Shown: in pieces, positions 37,422-44,652 of the stretch | How the letters are laid out: each line of letters opens with the position of its first letter | How positions within the stretch are numbered: the stretch's first letter is position 1 | Assembly: GCF_003025005.1 (NCBI RefSeq) | Contig: NZ_PVSS01000003.1 | Coordinates: forward strand, 62,001-126,000 | Reading direction: 5' to 3' | DNA length: 64,000 nt | Source of the DNA: Brumimicrobium mesophilum | GTDB lineage: Bacteria > Bacteroidota > Bacteroidia > Flavobacteriales_D > Crocinitomicaceae | Notes under the pieces: generated by a model | What the model saw: the letters and a program-made list of their open reading frames with translations, nothing else | The model's database searches: none | Told to the model about the DNA's origin: nothing | Made by a program: the position numbers and the translations under genes

Positions 37422-37619
37422 TTAAATTGCTTTGACTATTTCGATTCCTTCAATTTCTAATTGATTCAACCACAATTGGCGATCTATGAAACTCAAAATT
37501 GTAGGGTGTCCAGTTGTCATAACTAGATCAGGTGTAACGCTTCCGTATGCTTTAACTTTTCCATTTTCGTTCTTCACGATGTAGAAAGTCTCAATTGTTG
37601 GTTTATTTATTTCTTGCAT
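37422..37619 (-). CDS. Hypothetical protein (65 aa)
   Basis: Short, soluble, starting MQEINKPTIETFYIVKNENG. It sits 11 bp below the LRR adhesin gene and might be an accessory or chaperone of it. No family recognised. Confidence 0.5.
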   Translation of the reverse strand: MQEINKPTIETFYIVKNENGKVKAYGSVTPDLVMTTGHPTILSFIDRQLWLNQLEIEGIEIVKAI

Positions 37620-37629
37620 AATGTAAAAT

Positions 37630-39186
37630 TCAAGGTTCTAGACCGCCGTCCGTTATTGTCCAGCCTTTAGGTGCTGCTGTTAATTCATTTCTAGCTGGTA
37701 CCGCTGAAGCGTTATATTTAGAGTTTCCACCGTGGAAAGGCACGTTTATATTTGGATTTAAATTGTTTAAATCTTGTATTAATTGGGTGTATCTAGCAGA
37801 TTCAATAGTGTTTCCTAAAAACATGTTGCTAGCATATGTCAAGTTCTGAAGAATAACTCCAGAGGGAAGTGTGGTTAAGTTGTTTGTGTAAAACATATTT
37901 GTTCCTGTTACCAAATTAGTTAATGCCATAACTGATGGTAGAACTGTCAAATTGTTGCCGAAAAACATCCCATTACCATTCAATAAACCGTTTAAATGCA
38001 TCACAGCTGGCAGCATAGTTAAACTATTTGTGTAAAACATATTAGAACCATTCAATAAGGAGTCTAAACCCATGTTTGCTGGGAGTATGGTTAAACTATT
38101 TCCGCTAAACATTCTTTCAGACCTAACTAACGACGGCAGTGTCATTAATTCAGGAAGAACTGTTAAATTGTTTTCGCTAAACATATATTTTCCATCAATT
38201 AAAACAGGAAGAGCCATCACCTCTGGGAGGAAATCGATTTGATTCAATTCAAACATATTGTTAGATTCTGTAACTAAATCTAAAGCCATGTTTTCTGGAA
38301 GTGATTCTAAATTGTTGTTTTTAAACATCGAATTTCCCGATTCAAGCGTGGAAAGAGTCATTAGTTCAGGAAGGACTGTTAAACTGTTATTAGTGAACAT
38401 CGAATTTCCTGATTCAAGCGCAGAAAGTTTCATTAATTCAGGAAGTACTGTCAAATTGTTATTTGCAAACATTGCAAATCCATCTATTAACGAATCTAAC
38501 TTCAATGATGAGGGAAGGGTATTTATATTTGCATCTCTGAAATAACTAGAAGCATCCGTTATAAAATTTAACCATTGAATATCTTCGGCAATAACACTAA
38601 TATTAGCACATCCGTAAAACACATCCGTTAATAATGAATTGAAGCCACCCCAATTCAATATATTGCCTTGTTTTAATAAATCTTTTGCTGCAGCATATTG
38701 CCAATTCTGAATCGCTCCAAAAATTATCACTTCATATTCTCCAGCTGTTGTATATGTGTGTATTGTTTCCACCTGATTGTAAGAGGCGATTTCATCGCTG
38801 GTACCATCTCCCCAAAAAACATGAATATCCGTGGCGCCAGGAACCAATGGTAATCGGAACTGATTGTCTTCACTTGACCCAGAAGAGGTTCTTCTGGTAT
38901 CTATTTCAAAAATAAATGCGTTACTTAAATCTTCAGGAAATGGATTGGGTTTGGGACATGTCCCAGGATATAAAACAACCATACCTTTAATAACTGTGAT
39001 GTCCTTCCAACAACCTATTGAATTCTCATTTATTCTAATTGTCATTTCAATAGGTTCGTTTTCAACTCCATCATCGTCATAAACTGGAGTGGCACGAATC
39101 ATTGACTGAGGGATTGCTTGAATTTTACCGTACACCTTTTCGGGGACAGAACTTTCACCTTGTACTAATTTTCTAATTTCTGACAT
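37630..39186 (-). CDS. LRR (BspA/DUF285-like) adhesin, candidate receptor-binding spike
   Basis: 518 residues, the largest protein of the late cluster. Residues 1-70 form a module (MSEIRKL to KDITVIKGM) shared with the short protein at 39218. Residues about 105-155 hold a PKD-like strand set (FWGDGTSDE, HTYTTAGEYEVIIFG). From about 205 to 470 run ten or so 24-residue leucine-rich repeats with consensus MFxxNNLTVLPELMxLxxL. BspA-type LRRs bind cell-surface ligands. No signal peptide, as expected for a virion protein. I infer N-terminal attachment to the capsid and a variable LRR tip that recognises the host. Confidence 0.7.
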   Translation of the reverse strand: MSEIRKLVQGESSVPEKVYGKIQAIPQSMIRATPVYDDDGVENEPIEMTIRINENSIGCWKDITVIKGMVVLYPGTCPKPNPFPEDLSNAFIFEIDTRRTSSGSSEDNQFRLPLVPGATDIHVFWGDGTSDEIASYNQVETIHTYTTAGEYEVIIFGAIQNWQYAAAKDLLKQGNILNWGGFNSLLTDVFYGCANISVIAEDIQWLNFITDASSYFRDANINTLPSSLKLDSLIDGFAMFANNNLTVLPELMKLSALESGNSMFTNNSLTVLPELMTLSTLESGNSMFKNNNLESLPENMALDLVTESNNMFELNQIDFLPEVMALPVLIDGKYMFSENNLTVLPELMTLPSLVRSERMFSGNSLTILPANMGLDSLLNGSNMFYTNSLTMLPAVMHLNGLLNGNGMFFGNNLTVLPSVMALTNLVTGTNMFYTNNLTTLPSGVILQNLTYASNMFLGNTIESARYTQLIQDLNNLNPNINVPFHGGNSKYNASAVPARNELTAAPKGWTITDGGLEP

Positions 39187-39495
39187 TTCTTAATCCTTTG
39201 ATCTTGGTCCTGAAATTTTAAATTGGATATATTAAAAAGACCCCTTTTAACACTACTATGTCCTTCCATTCACCCACTGATTCTCTATTGGGCTGTAATG
39301 TCATTTCAATAGGTTCATTTTCTATTCCGTCATCATCGTGAACTGGTGTCGCTCGAAACATTGATTGAGGGATTGCCTGAATTTTTCCATAAACCTTTCC
39401 TGGTTCAGAACTTTCTCCTTGGGATAATTTTCTAATTTCTGACATTTATTATTCTTTTGATCCTAGTCCTGAAATTTTAGACTGGATATAATTTC
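38975..39495. repeat. Tandem duplication of about 259 bp at the adhesin N-terminus
   Basis: Copy A (about 38975-39236) covers the leader and first 70 codons of the LRR adhesin. Copy B (about 39236-39495) covers the 75-residue protein and the end of the 41-residue membrane gene. Start codons lie at 39186 and 39445, 259 bp apart. Leader sequences also match (ATTTCAGGACCAAGATCAAA against ATTTCAGGACTAGGATCAAA). Proteins agree in about three quarters of the first 60 residues. Confidence 0.8.
39218..39445 (-). CDS. Truncated paralogue of the adhesin N-terminal module (75 aa)
   Basis: Shares MSEIRKL, GKIQAIPQSM, RATPV, ENEPIEMT and the KDI segment with the first 70 residues of the LRR adhesin, then stops after FLIYPI. 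Those last residues are translated from what was the tail of the neighbouring membrane-protein gene, showing the exact duplication junction. It could be a relic, or a free capsid-vertex plug competing with the adhesin for the same site. Confidence 0.65.
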   Translation of the reverse strand: MSEIRKLSQGESSEPGKVYGKIQAIPQSMFRATPVHDDDGIENEPIEMTLQPNRESVGEWKDIVVLKGVFLIYPI

Positions 39496-39574
39496 TATTG
39501 AGATAAATAAGGATAATCGCACCGACAATTAATCCAGTTACGATTTCCTTCTGATATTTAGTGTAGACCTCCAT
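39449..39574 (-). CDS. Small single-span membrane protein (41 aa)
   Basis: Reads MEVYTKYQKEIVTGLIVGAI then LIYLNRNYIQSK. One helix spans residues about 10-27. Its 3' end is duplicated before the LRR adhesin gene. It is 3 bp from the next gene, so the cluster is tight here. Probably a virion membrane protein anchoring the adjacent spike. Confidence 0.6.
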   Translation of the reverse strand: MEVYTKYQKEIVTGLIVGAIILIYLNRNYIQSKISGLGSKE

Positions 39575-39577
39575 GAT

Positions 39578-39766
39578 CTAGCTATTTTTGATGATTGCCC
39601 AGGCTTCTTTCAAATTTGAAGCTTCGCCATTTTTAACCAACTCATGAGCAAGTTTGCTTTTTTGTCCTATGTTCATTTCTGAAACTTGGATTTCCTTCTG
39701 GACTGAATTATTAATTTCTGAAGGTCTTTTTCTTCTTGATCTACGTAAACTATTTGAAGTCGCCAT
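39578..39766 (-). CDS. Small basic protein with C-terminal LVKxGxAxNxKxAW motif (62 aa)
   Basis: From ATG at 39766 (MATSNSLRRSRRKRPSE); a longer ATG at 39808 would overlap the previous gene and lacks an A-rich leader. An Arg/Lys-rich N-terminus is followed by the helix AHELVKNGEASNLKEAWAII, a motif shared with the 43-residue peptide at 35780. Possibly a DNA-binding or scaffold protein. Confidence 0.6.
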   Translation of the reverse strand: MATSNSLRRSRRKRPSEINNSVQKEIQVSEMNIGQKSKLAHELVKNGEASNLKEAWAIIKNS

Positions 39767-39794
39767 TTTGTTTATTTTTTTTAAATTATTGATA

Positions 39795-40229
39795 TTACCA
39801 CCATCCACCCCAGAATGATTTTTTATTATTAATAGCGGTTGTCAGCTCGACATAAGTACCTGTTTTCTTGCCCAAAACAGCAATCATTGCGGTTTCTGTC
39901 TCACCTCCAAAAACACCATCAACTCCAATTTTCGAGAGTGAAAACAAATCAGCATTTCTGTTTATCAATTCTTGAGCTGATTTAACACAGAAATTTTTAC
40001 TACCCATTTTTAAGATGTCTTCTTTAGCGCAGTTTTTACTTAAATTAGTAGGGATATTTTTTACTTCTCCTGATGAAGTTGGAGTGCTCGAATTAGAATT
40101 GGGAATTTCAGGAGTTTTATTTACATCTCGAGTACTATTGTCATGTTTAGACTTTGCTGCTCTAAGTACAAAAATCAAAATGATCGCAACCACTATAATA
40201 ATTGCTGTTTTTTTACTAGGTGTTTTCAT
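39795..40229 (-). CDS. Membrane-anchored peptidoglycan-binding protein (144 aa)
   Basis: N-terminal helix (residues 7-23, AIIIVVAIILIFVLRAA), a Ser/Thr/Asn-rich linker (about 28-60), and a C-terminal domain with VKSAQELINRN and GVDGVFGGETETAMIA. That is the PG_binding_1 pattern (helix, then DGxFGxxTxxAV). It probably holds the virion lytic machinery to the cell wall during entry. It directly follows the DUF2272 lysin gene. Confidence 0.75.
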   Translation of the reverse strand: MKTPSKKTAIIIVVAIILIFVLRAAKSKHDNSTRDVNKTPEIPNSNSSTPTSSGEVKNIPTNLSKNCAKEDILKMGSKNFCVKSAQELINRNADLFSLSKIGVDGVFGGETETAMIAVLGKKTGTYVELTTAINNKKSFWGGWW

Positions 40230-40234
40230 TTTCG

Positions 40235-40876
40235 TTACATTTTAATGACTGCAAACCAGTCATTGTGATTGATATATCCGTTCTTGGCAGGAACAATTGT
40301 TTTTTTAACAGTGTCGGAAACATTACCCCCAATTACCTCAATGTAATCTCCTGTGTTTTTCGTCACAATGTCGCCGTGAGTGGTTGCACCTATATAGAGA
40401 TTAGTAAGGTTTCCTGTGTAACCTCGTCTTTTAATGACAATGTCTCCAGGCTCGGGCTTGTATTCTGAAATTTCGTAAGCGATTCTTTCAGTATCTCCGT
40501 TTTTGCGTCTCTCCCTTGCCCAAACCACATACTTTGAATGACTTGCTGATTTAGGAAAGTCCCAAAACTCCTGCCTAACTACGAAAGAAACAAAGGCCGC
40601 ACTCCATGGTTGTTCATTGTCGAACTGCTTGATATTGGATTTATTAACCCAGTGCCATCCTGCGCCCTCATTCCAATATTGAACGAGAATATCTTGAACG
40701 GATGGGTCGGTTTCCTTTTTATCACGCCAAGTAAGTAACTCTTTTTCTGCCTTTGCGACCACTAATTTTTTGTCCATACTAAAAAATCTTTTAAGTAAAT
40801 ATTGAGCTGTAAGGATTGCTATAATCGCTGCAGCCAATGTTATTGCTATTCCTTGCATTTGTTTGGCTGAATACAT
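40235..40876 (-). CDS. Membrane-anchored DUF2272 peptidoglycan hydrolase (213 aa)
   Basis: Helix at residues 9-30, then a soluble domain with WNEGAGWHWV, the DUF2272 core QPWSAAFVSFVVRQEF, SASHSKYVVWARERRKN, PGDIVIKRRG, TTHGDIV and VIGGNVSDTVKK. This fold is CHAP/NlpC-like with conserved Ser and His. Together with the neighbouring peptidoglycan-binding protein it forms a likely wall-degrading entry or exit device. N-terminal membrane anchoring rather than free lysin is typical of virion-bound hydrolases of membrane phages. Confidence 0.75.
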   Translation of the reverse strand: MYSAKQMQGIAITLAAAIIAILTAQYLLKRFFSMDKKLVVAKAEKELLTWRDKKETDPSVQDILVQYWNEGAGWHWVNKSNIKQFDNEQPWSAAFVSFVVRQEFWDFPKSASHSKYVVWARERRKNGDTERIAYEISEYKPEPGDIVIKRRGYTGNLTNLYIGATTHGDIVTKNTGDYIEVIGGNVSDTVKKTIVPAKNGYINHNDWFAVIKM

Positions 40877-41121
40877 CTTTGATTGAATTTTTCTATTAAT
40901 TCCTGTGATTCCTTAAGAATTATCCTCGTTTTTTCAGCGTCAAGCTTCATTTCACTAGAAAAATCCTTGTACATCTTTATCACCTCTTTTGCATTATCAA
41001 TGTCAATTCCTGTGATCTCTGAATTATTTTTTCTCCTGGCAAAAACCCATGTGATTCCAGATGATGCAAAAAGCACCAACGTAGGATAAACAAAGGTTGT
41101 AAAGAAGTCATTTGTCATCAT
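40846..41121 (-). CDS. Membrane protein with N-terminal span and coiled-coil tail (91 aa)
   Basis: Hydrophobic helix at residues 9-28 (FVYPTLVLFASSGITWVFAR), then a long charged helix (about 38-80). Size and layout are compatible with a holin-like or virion assembly protein, but one span is minimal evidence for a holin. It overlaps the lysin gene by 31 bp, supporting a lysis-related role. Confidence 0.55.
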   Translation of the reverse strand: MMTNDFFTTFVYPTLVLFASSGITWVFARRKNNSEITGIDIDNAKEVIKMYKDFSSEMKLDAEKTRIILKESQELIEKFNQRCIQPNKCKE

Positions 41122-41564
41122 TAGAATTGTTTTGTGATTCCTTTTTTAGCCATGTGCTCATTAATCTCCAGTAATTCTAAACGATCAAAATCGCCTGTTA
41201 CCCAAGCAGTCAAATCACCACCTGATCCCCAAAAGGAACGAATTCCAAAAGCCTTTTCTAAACTGATAAAGTCAATATCGTTTTCTAACTTTTTAAGAAT
41301 CGACAATTCAGTATCATGAGATAAGTTAGGACCAGCCATTGCTCTTTCCAATTGATTCGCAAAAGTGTTGTACTCTGATTTTGAAAAAGAAGGACTCATT
41401 CCTTTAGATTTAAGTGCTGCAATCTCTCCAGTGTCATCTGCCGTGTTGAGGAAATGTTTTGCGTAAGATTTCGCCGTGGATAAAATATAAATTGTAAGTA
41501 TAATTGCTATGATTACAACAATACCCTTCGTTTTTGCGTCTAGACTGTCAAACCATTCTTTCAT
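41121..41564 (-). CDS. Single-span membrane protein (147 aa)
   Basis: Helix at residues 14-31 (GIVVIIAIILTIYILSTA), with a soluble C-terminal part containing YNTFANQLERAMAG and FGIRSFWGSGGDLTAW. The latter resembles domains of small phage proteins near lysins. It ends one base into the next gene. Probable virion membrane component. Confidence 0.55.
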   Translation of the reverse strand: MKEWFDSLDAKTKGIVVIIAIILTIYILSTAKSYAKHFLNTADDTGEIAALKSKGMSPSFSKSEYNTFANQLERAMAGPNLSHDTELSILKKLENDIDFISLEKAFGIRSFWGSGGDLTAWVTGDFDRLELLEINEHMAKKGITKQF

Positions 41565-41674
41565 GACTTTGAATATTTTACGAGCAAAATAATTGTAGCT
41601 GCTACGATCAAAACGACCTGAGCAACCAAGAAAATATTTTGCTGACTGATTTCTACTTCTGTTTTAAATTCCAT
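41561..41674 (-). CDS. Small single-span membrane protein (37 aa)
   Basis: Translated by hand: MEFKTEVEISQQNIFLVAQ, a hydrophobic run to LLV, then KYSKS. Its stop overlaps the start of the next gene in an ATGA arrangement, which argues that it is real. One helix at residues 14-32. Membrane phages such as PM2 and PRD1 have many such mini-proteins. Confidence 0.65.
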   Translation of the reverse strand: MEFKTEVEISQQNIFLVAQVVLIVAATIILLVKYSKS

Positions 41675-41678
41675 TGAT

Positions 41679-41996
41679 CTACTTTTTAAAAATTTTTACT
41701 AAAACAATTAAAATGACAATGCCAACTACTGCATATATTACTCTTTCAGGAAGTACTTTTTCTTCAGCAGCAGAATCTGAAACGCTCCTTCCTATATTGT
41801 TGGCCATGGTTTGTTTTACTTCTAAAGCCTTCATCCTACAGTCGTTGTAAACGCTATTTTTCTCTTTACATGTTTTTGTAAAAGAAAGGCAAGTAGGTTT
41901 CGAACCACATTCAGCCGTGCCAGTTGCATTTCCTAATCCTTGAACTATTTGACCAAAGCCTAAGGAGTCAGTGCCTAGATTAATTGATGGGACCAT
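41679..41996 (-). CDS. C-terminally anchored membrane protein (105 aa)
   Basis: A soluble Gly-rich N-terminal part with four Cys residues (AECGSKPTC, TKTCKEK, NDCRMK) and a C-terminal helix (about 85-102, VIYAVVGIVILIVLVKIF) ended by basic residues. The Cys pattern suggests disulfides or metal binding. Part of the tail-anchored set. Confidence 0.6.
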   Translation of the reverse strand: MVPSINLGTDSLGFGQIVQGLGNATGTAECGSKPTCLSFTKTCKEKNSVYNDCRMKALEVKQTMANNIGRSVSDSAAEEKVLPERVIYAVVGIVILIVLVKIFKK

Positions 41997-41999
41997 TGC

Positions 42000-42206
42000 T
42001 TATTTATTTTTACGTGAGTAAATAATTCCAAAAACCAAAACACCTAATATTACAAATGCAACAATATTTTGAATTCGCTTCTTTTTAGCATTTATTTCAG
42101 CTGCTTCTTGTGCAGGATCTTTTTTTTGACTCTTCCAATCTGGAAGGTTAATGTTGAATACATAACCCCCTGTTGAAATAGAGTCTGAAATTTCTCTTTC
42201 ATTCAT
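42000..42206 (-). CDS. C-terminally anchored membrane protein (68 aa)
   Basis: Charged N-terminal half, then a helix at about 47-63 (IVAFVILGVLVFGIIYS) and basic end RKNK. It overlaps the upstream gene by one base (TAATG), so the two are coupled. Tail-anchored set. Confidence 0.6.
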   Translation of the reverse strand: MNEREISDSISTGGYVFNINLPDWKSQKKDPAQEAAEINAKKKRIQNIVAFVILGVLVFGIIYSRKNK

Positions 42207-42550
42207 TATTTCTTAGATTTTGAGTGTGAATAAATAAAAAGACCAACAATGACCACAAGTAAAACACCACCTAAAATCATTGCTTCCTTTTTAGGGAATT
42301 TCGATTCTGTTTTGATCTGTTCTTGAATTGTGGGTCTCGGTAATCCAATTCCTCCAGTAACTCCTGTATTTGTAGCCTGAAGGAGTTCGTTTGTTTCAGA
42401 AATGCTTAATTCCGTTTCTTTTTGGGCAACATGTTCAGGCCTTAATTCTCTTGCCTCAGATTCAGTAGGCTTTTTAAGCACTTTAGAAGGCCTTTCGGGC
42501 ATTTTAATAAAGCCCGGATTCATTATTAATGCTGATGTATTGATATCCAT
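42206..42550 (-). CDS. C-terminally anchored membrane protein (114 aa)
   Basis: Soluble part with PTESEARELRPEHVAQKETE and a Gly/Pro segment (TGGIGLPRP), then a C-terminal helix at about 90-107 (AMILGGVLLVVIVGLFIY) followed by basic SHSKSKK. It starts on the last base of the next upstream gene. Tail-anchored set. Confidence 0.6.
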   Translation of the reverse strand: MDINTSALIMNPGFIKMPERPSKVLKKPTESEARELRPEHVAQKETELSISETNELLQATNTGVTGGIGLPRPTIQEQIKTESKFPKKEAMILGGVLLVVIVGLFIYSHSKSKK

Positions 42551-43098
42551 TACTTCCCTATTTTCTTATAGGCCACATAAGCTACAATTGCGATTACTAC
42601 AACTCCAGCGGCTATATATAAGTAGTTAATATTCTTTTTTTCTGAAGCTTCAGATTGAGCTTTTATCATTGATGCATTGTAGCTCGATTGACCTTCGTAA
42701 TTTGCCCTGGTTAAAACAGAATCTCTTGTTTCCCCTTGCTTTGAAAGTTCATTAGAGATATCAATCTCGGACTGGTTAAAATCTTTGATTGCTTGATTTT
42801 GGTCTGCCAAAGTGGCTTCCAAATCAGGAATAGTAACAGTTCTTATTTTTTCTGCTTCAGCTTTATATGCTTTTGATTGATTGATAAGACGAACGTTATC
42901 AGCATTTACCCTCGCAATTTCGCTTCCGTTCTTTCGTTTCCAGCTGTTACTTTTCGAAGCCAACCAAGCTGCTTGAGTTTGTGCAAGAGCAAAGTTTTGA
43001 TTTGCAACGTAAGTTCTATCATTAGCTAATTTTAAAAATCTATCGATATCATCCTGCGTATTATCAGCAGCTGTTTGTAATTGTGATAATGTTGCCAT
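42550..43098 (-). CDS. Coiled-coil protein with C-terminal membrane anchor (182 aa)
   Basis: Long alpha-helical N-terminal region (residues 1-150) rich in Ala, Gln, Asn and Lys with heptad character, then a helix at about 158-176 (YLYIAAGVVVIAIVAYVAY) and KKIGK. Could form a tube or stalk at the virion membrane; in other tailless phages such proteins take part in DNA delivery. Inference only. Confidence 0.6.
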   Translation of the reverse strand: MATLSQLQTAADNTQDDIDRFLKLANDRTYVANQNFALAQTQAAWLASKSNSWKRKNGSEIARVNADNVRLINQSKAYKAEAEKIRTVTIPDLEATLADQNQAIKDFNQSEIDISNELSKQGETRDSVLTRANYEGQSSYNASMIKAQSEASEKKNINYLYIAAGVVVIAIVAYVAYKKIGK

Positions 43099-43099
43099 A

Positions 43100-43447
43100 C
43101 TATTTGTTTTTAAAGATGAGTACTAAGGCGACAACAACGACAACTGCAACGCCTGCATAAACGACAGTTTTATTTATTCCACCCACTCCAGGTACATTGT
43201 AATTGTTTTCTGAATTGGCTTTTTCTGCTTGAAGTCTTGCTAATTCAATTTCCTGATCTTTACCCTTGTAATTAAATTGATTGATTATTTCAGGAGCTGA
43301 TCCTATAAGGTTCGAAACCCACCCAAAATTAAATCCTGAACCTTCTGATTTTCCTACTCCAGTTTCTGAAGCAGAATGTGAAGTTTGCACCAACTCAGTT
43401 GGAGTAGGGGTTGGCGTGTATGATTTTTGTTCTAATGTATAAGACAT
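43100..43447 (-). CDS. C-terminally anchored membrane protein (115 aa)
   Basis: N-terminal Thr/Pro/Ser-rich part (SYTPTPTPTELVQ), a Gly-rich stretch (GVGKSEGSGFNFG), a charged helix, and a C-terminal anchor at about 93-110 (TVVYAGVAVVVVVALVLIF). First gene after the internal terminator, so its transcript level is probably lower than that of the capsid gene. Confidence 0.6.
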   Translation of the reverse strand: MSYTLEQKSYTPTPTPTELVQTSHSASETGVGKSEGSGFNFGWVSNLIGSAPEIINQFNYKGKDQEIELARLQAEKANSENNYNVPGVGGINKTVVYAGVAVVVVVALVLIFKNK

Positions 43448-43467
43448 CTTTCGAGAATGTTAAAAAA

Positions 43468-43495
43468 ATAGCCCATCCCTTTCTGGGCGGGCTAT
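43468..43495 (-). terminator. Terminator directly after the candidate capsid gene
   Basis: Stem ATAGCCC/GGGCTAT with inner CCC/GGG pairing, followed on the minus strand by T7. Within a cluster of otherwise contiguous genes, it would let the capsid gene be made in excess over the membrane proteins downstream. Confidence 0.85.
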
Positions 43496-43522
43496 TTTTC
43501 GATTATTAAATTCGACTAATTC

Positions 43523-44266
43523 TTAGCAATGGCAATCCTCCCCAGGTGCAAAGTGCTCGCGGATAGTTTCCGATCCTGCTTTCACCATTCTGTGAAATAA
43601 TTCAGGCTGAGAAAGTCTCGCACCAACGCTCATTGTGATTGTCATTTTTGTTTTTGCATTGATCGTCATTGCAAAAACATCCTGTTGTGAAATCAAAGCA
43701 TCAAAGTTTTGATCTACTAGGTCAACCGTCAACATTTCCGTAGAAGTGTCTTTTGGTCCTTGGAATTGTGAGAAGTTCAATGAACCTTTTCTCAATGGTT
43801 CTTTAAACGGAGACAAGAAATATCCTGTGATATCGTTTCCGTAGTTTGTGTTTTCAGGAACACCATCAATAGCAAATGATCTCATTGCAATTTTTGTTAT
43901 TTGCGTTGGTTCAATTGAGAAGTGTGATGCTAGGAAAGTTTTTTCCTGGGCATGATTTAAGGATTTAACCGTTAAAGCATTCGGCGCCTCACCTTTAGCA
44001 GCTGTGCTGAAAAGACTTCCTTGTGGCATTCTTTGAAATTCTTGACTTCCATCGATAAATCCAGCTGTTGGATTACCTCCTAATAATACACTTGGAGCAA
44101 AATAAATTACTTCGTCTGTCTCTGTTCCATTGGCAACTTCAAAACGAATAGTGCTTCCTGTCTTTCTAGCACCAATAACGTTTTTCACTCCACCAGCAAA
44201 TGAAAGTAAACCTTGATTAGAAGTTTTTTTCATTAATGTTTGTTTTACTCTTGTTTCCTTATTCAT
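43523..44266 (-). CDS. Candidate major capsid protein (247 aa)
   Basis: Predominantly beta-strand sequence with short turns: TIRFEVANGTETDEVIYFAP, ITKIAMRSFAIDG, KGSLNFSQFQGP, MLTVDLVDQNFDAL, FAMTINAKTKMTITMSVGA; it ends EDCHC. No export signal or membrane helix. Its length is close to that of small double-jelly-roll capsid proteins (PM2 P2 has 269 residues). Flanking terminators make it and a 46-codon gene a private unit, as expected for the most abundant virion protein. The packaging ATPase is 1.1 kb upstream. I recognise no family, so the call rests on size, fold type and context. Confidence 0.55.
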   Translation of the reverse strand: MNKETRVKQTLMKKTSNQGLLSFAGGVKNVIGARKTGSTIRFEVANGTETDEVIYFAPSVLLGGNPTAGFIDGSQEFQRMPQGSLFSTAAKGEAPNALTVKSLNHAQEKTFLASHFSIEPTQITKIAMRSFAIDGVPENTNYGNDITGYFLSPFKEPLRKGSLNFSQFQGPKDTSTEMLTVDLVDQNFDALISQQDVFAMTINAKTKMTITMSVGARLSQPELFHRMVKAGSETIREHFAPGEDCHC

Positions 44267-44315
44267 GATTATTTTTTTGAATATTTTTCTACTTTTTTTT
44301 CAGGCTTTAGACTGA

Positions 44316-44456
44316 TTAGTCTTTTTCTGCCTCGTCAATTGCGTCTTGAATTTCTCTTTCAGTTTTTCTTTTTTTGGTCTCTTGATAAATCATAAGACCT
44401 AGGATTCCTGCTGAAATAACCACACTGACAACTGTTAATACTGTACTTGTTTTCAT
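44316..44456 (-). CDS. Small single-span membrane protein before the capsid gene (46 aa)
   Basis: Reads MKTSTVLTVVSVVISAGILG, then LMIYQETKKRKTERE. One helix at residues 4-23 and a charged tail. An ATG further up (44549) would add 31 residues that run across the tandem 10-bp repeats, so I take the internal ATG. It shares a transcript with the capsid gene. Confidence 0.6.
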   Translation of the reverse strand: MKTSTVLTVVSVVISAGILGLMIYQETKKRKTEREIQDAIDEAEKD

Positions 44457-44516
44457 ATTGCTTTTTATAAATGAATTTCGTTGAATGCAAATATGAAGTA
44501 ACAGTTTTGGTAGGTT

Positions 44517-44566
44517 GACGGATAACGACGGTAAGCGACTGATAAACACTGATAAAAACTAAAAAG
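44517..44566. promoter_or_regulatory. Four 10-bp tandem repeats upstream of the capsid unit
   Basis: GACGGATAAC, GACGGTAAGC, GACTGATAAA and CACTGATAAA follow each other without gaps (44517-44556), then decay. A 10-bp period puts the sites on one face of the helix, as for an activator or repressor array. They lie 60 to 110 bp upstream of the 46-codon gene and the capsid gene. Confidence 0.6.
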
Positions 44567-44604
44567 AACCTATAAAGACGGTATTGATTATTAAAATTTG
44601 GCAT

Positions 44605-44639
44605 AAAAAAAGCCCTGGAGAGTTTCCAAGGCTTTTTTT
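44605..44639 (-). terminator. Terminator between spanin and capsid units
   Basis: Stem AGCCcTGG/CCAaGGCT within A7 and T7 runs, so it can work on both strands. It closes the packaging ATPase/spanin transcript before the capsid promoter region. Confidence 0.85.
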
Positions 44640-44652
44640 ACTTATGCTGTGT

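Noticed and set aside
44457-44549. Longer start of the 46-residue membrane protein
   Set aside because: The extra 31 residues would come from the phased 10-bp repeats and would put a second odd segment before the membrane helix.
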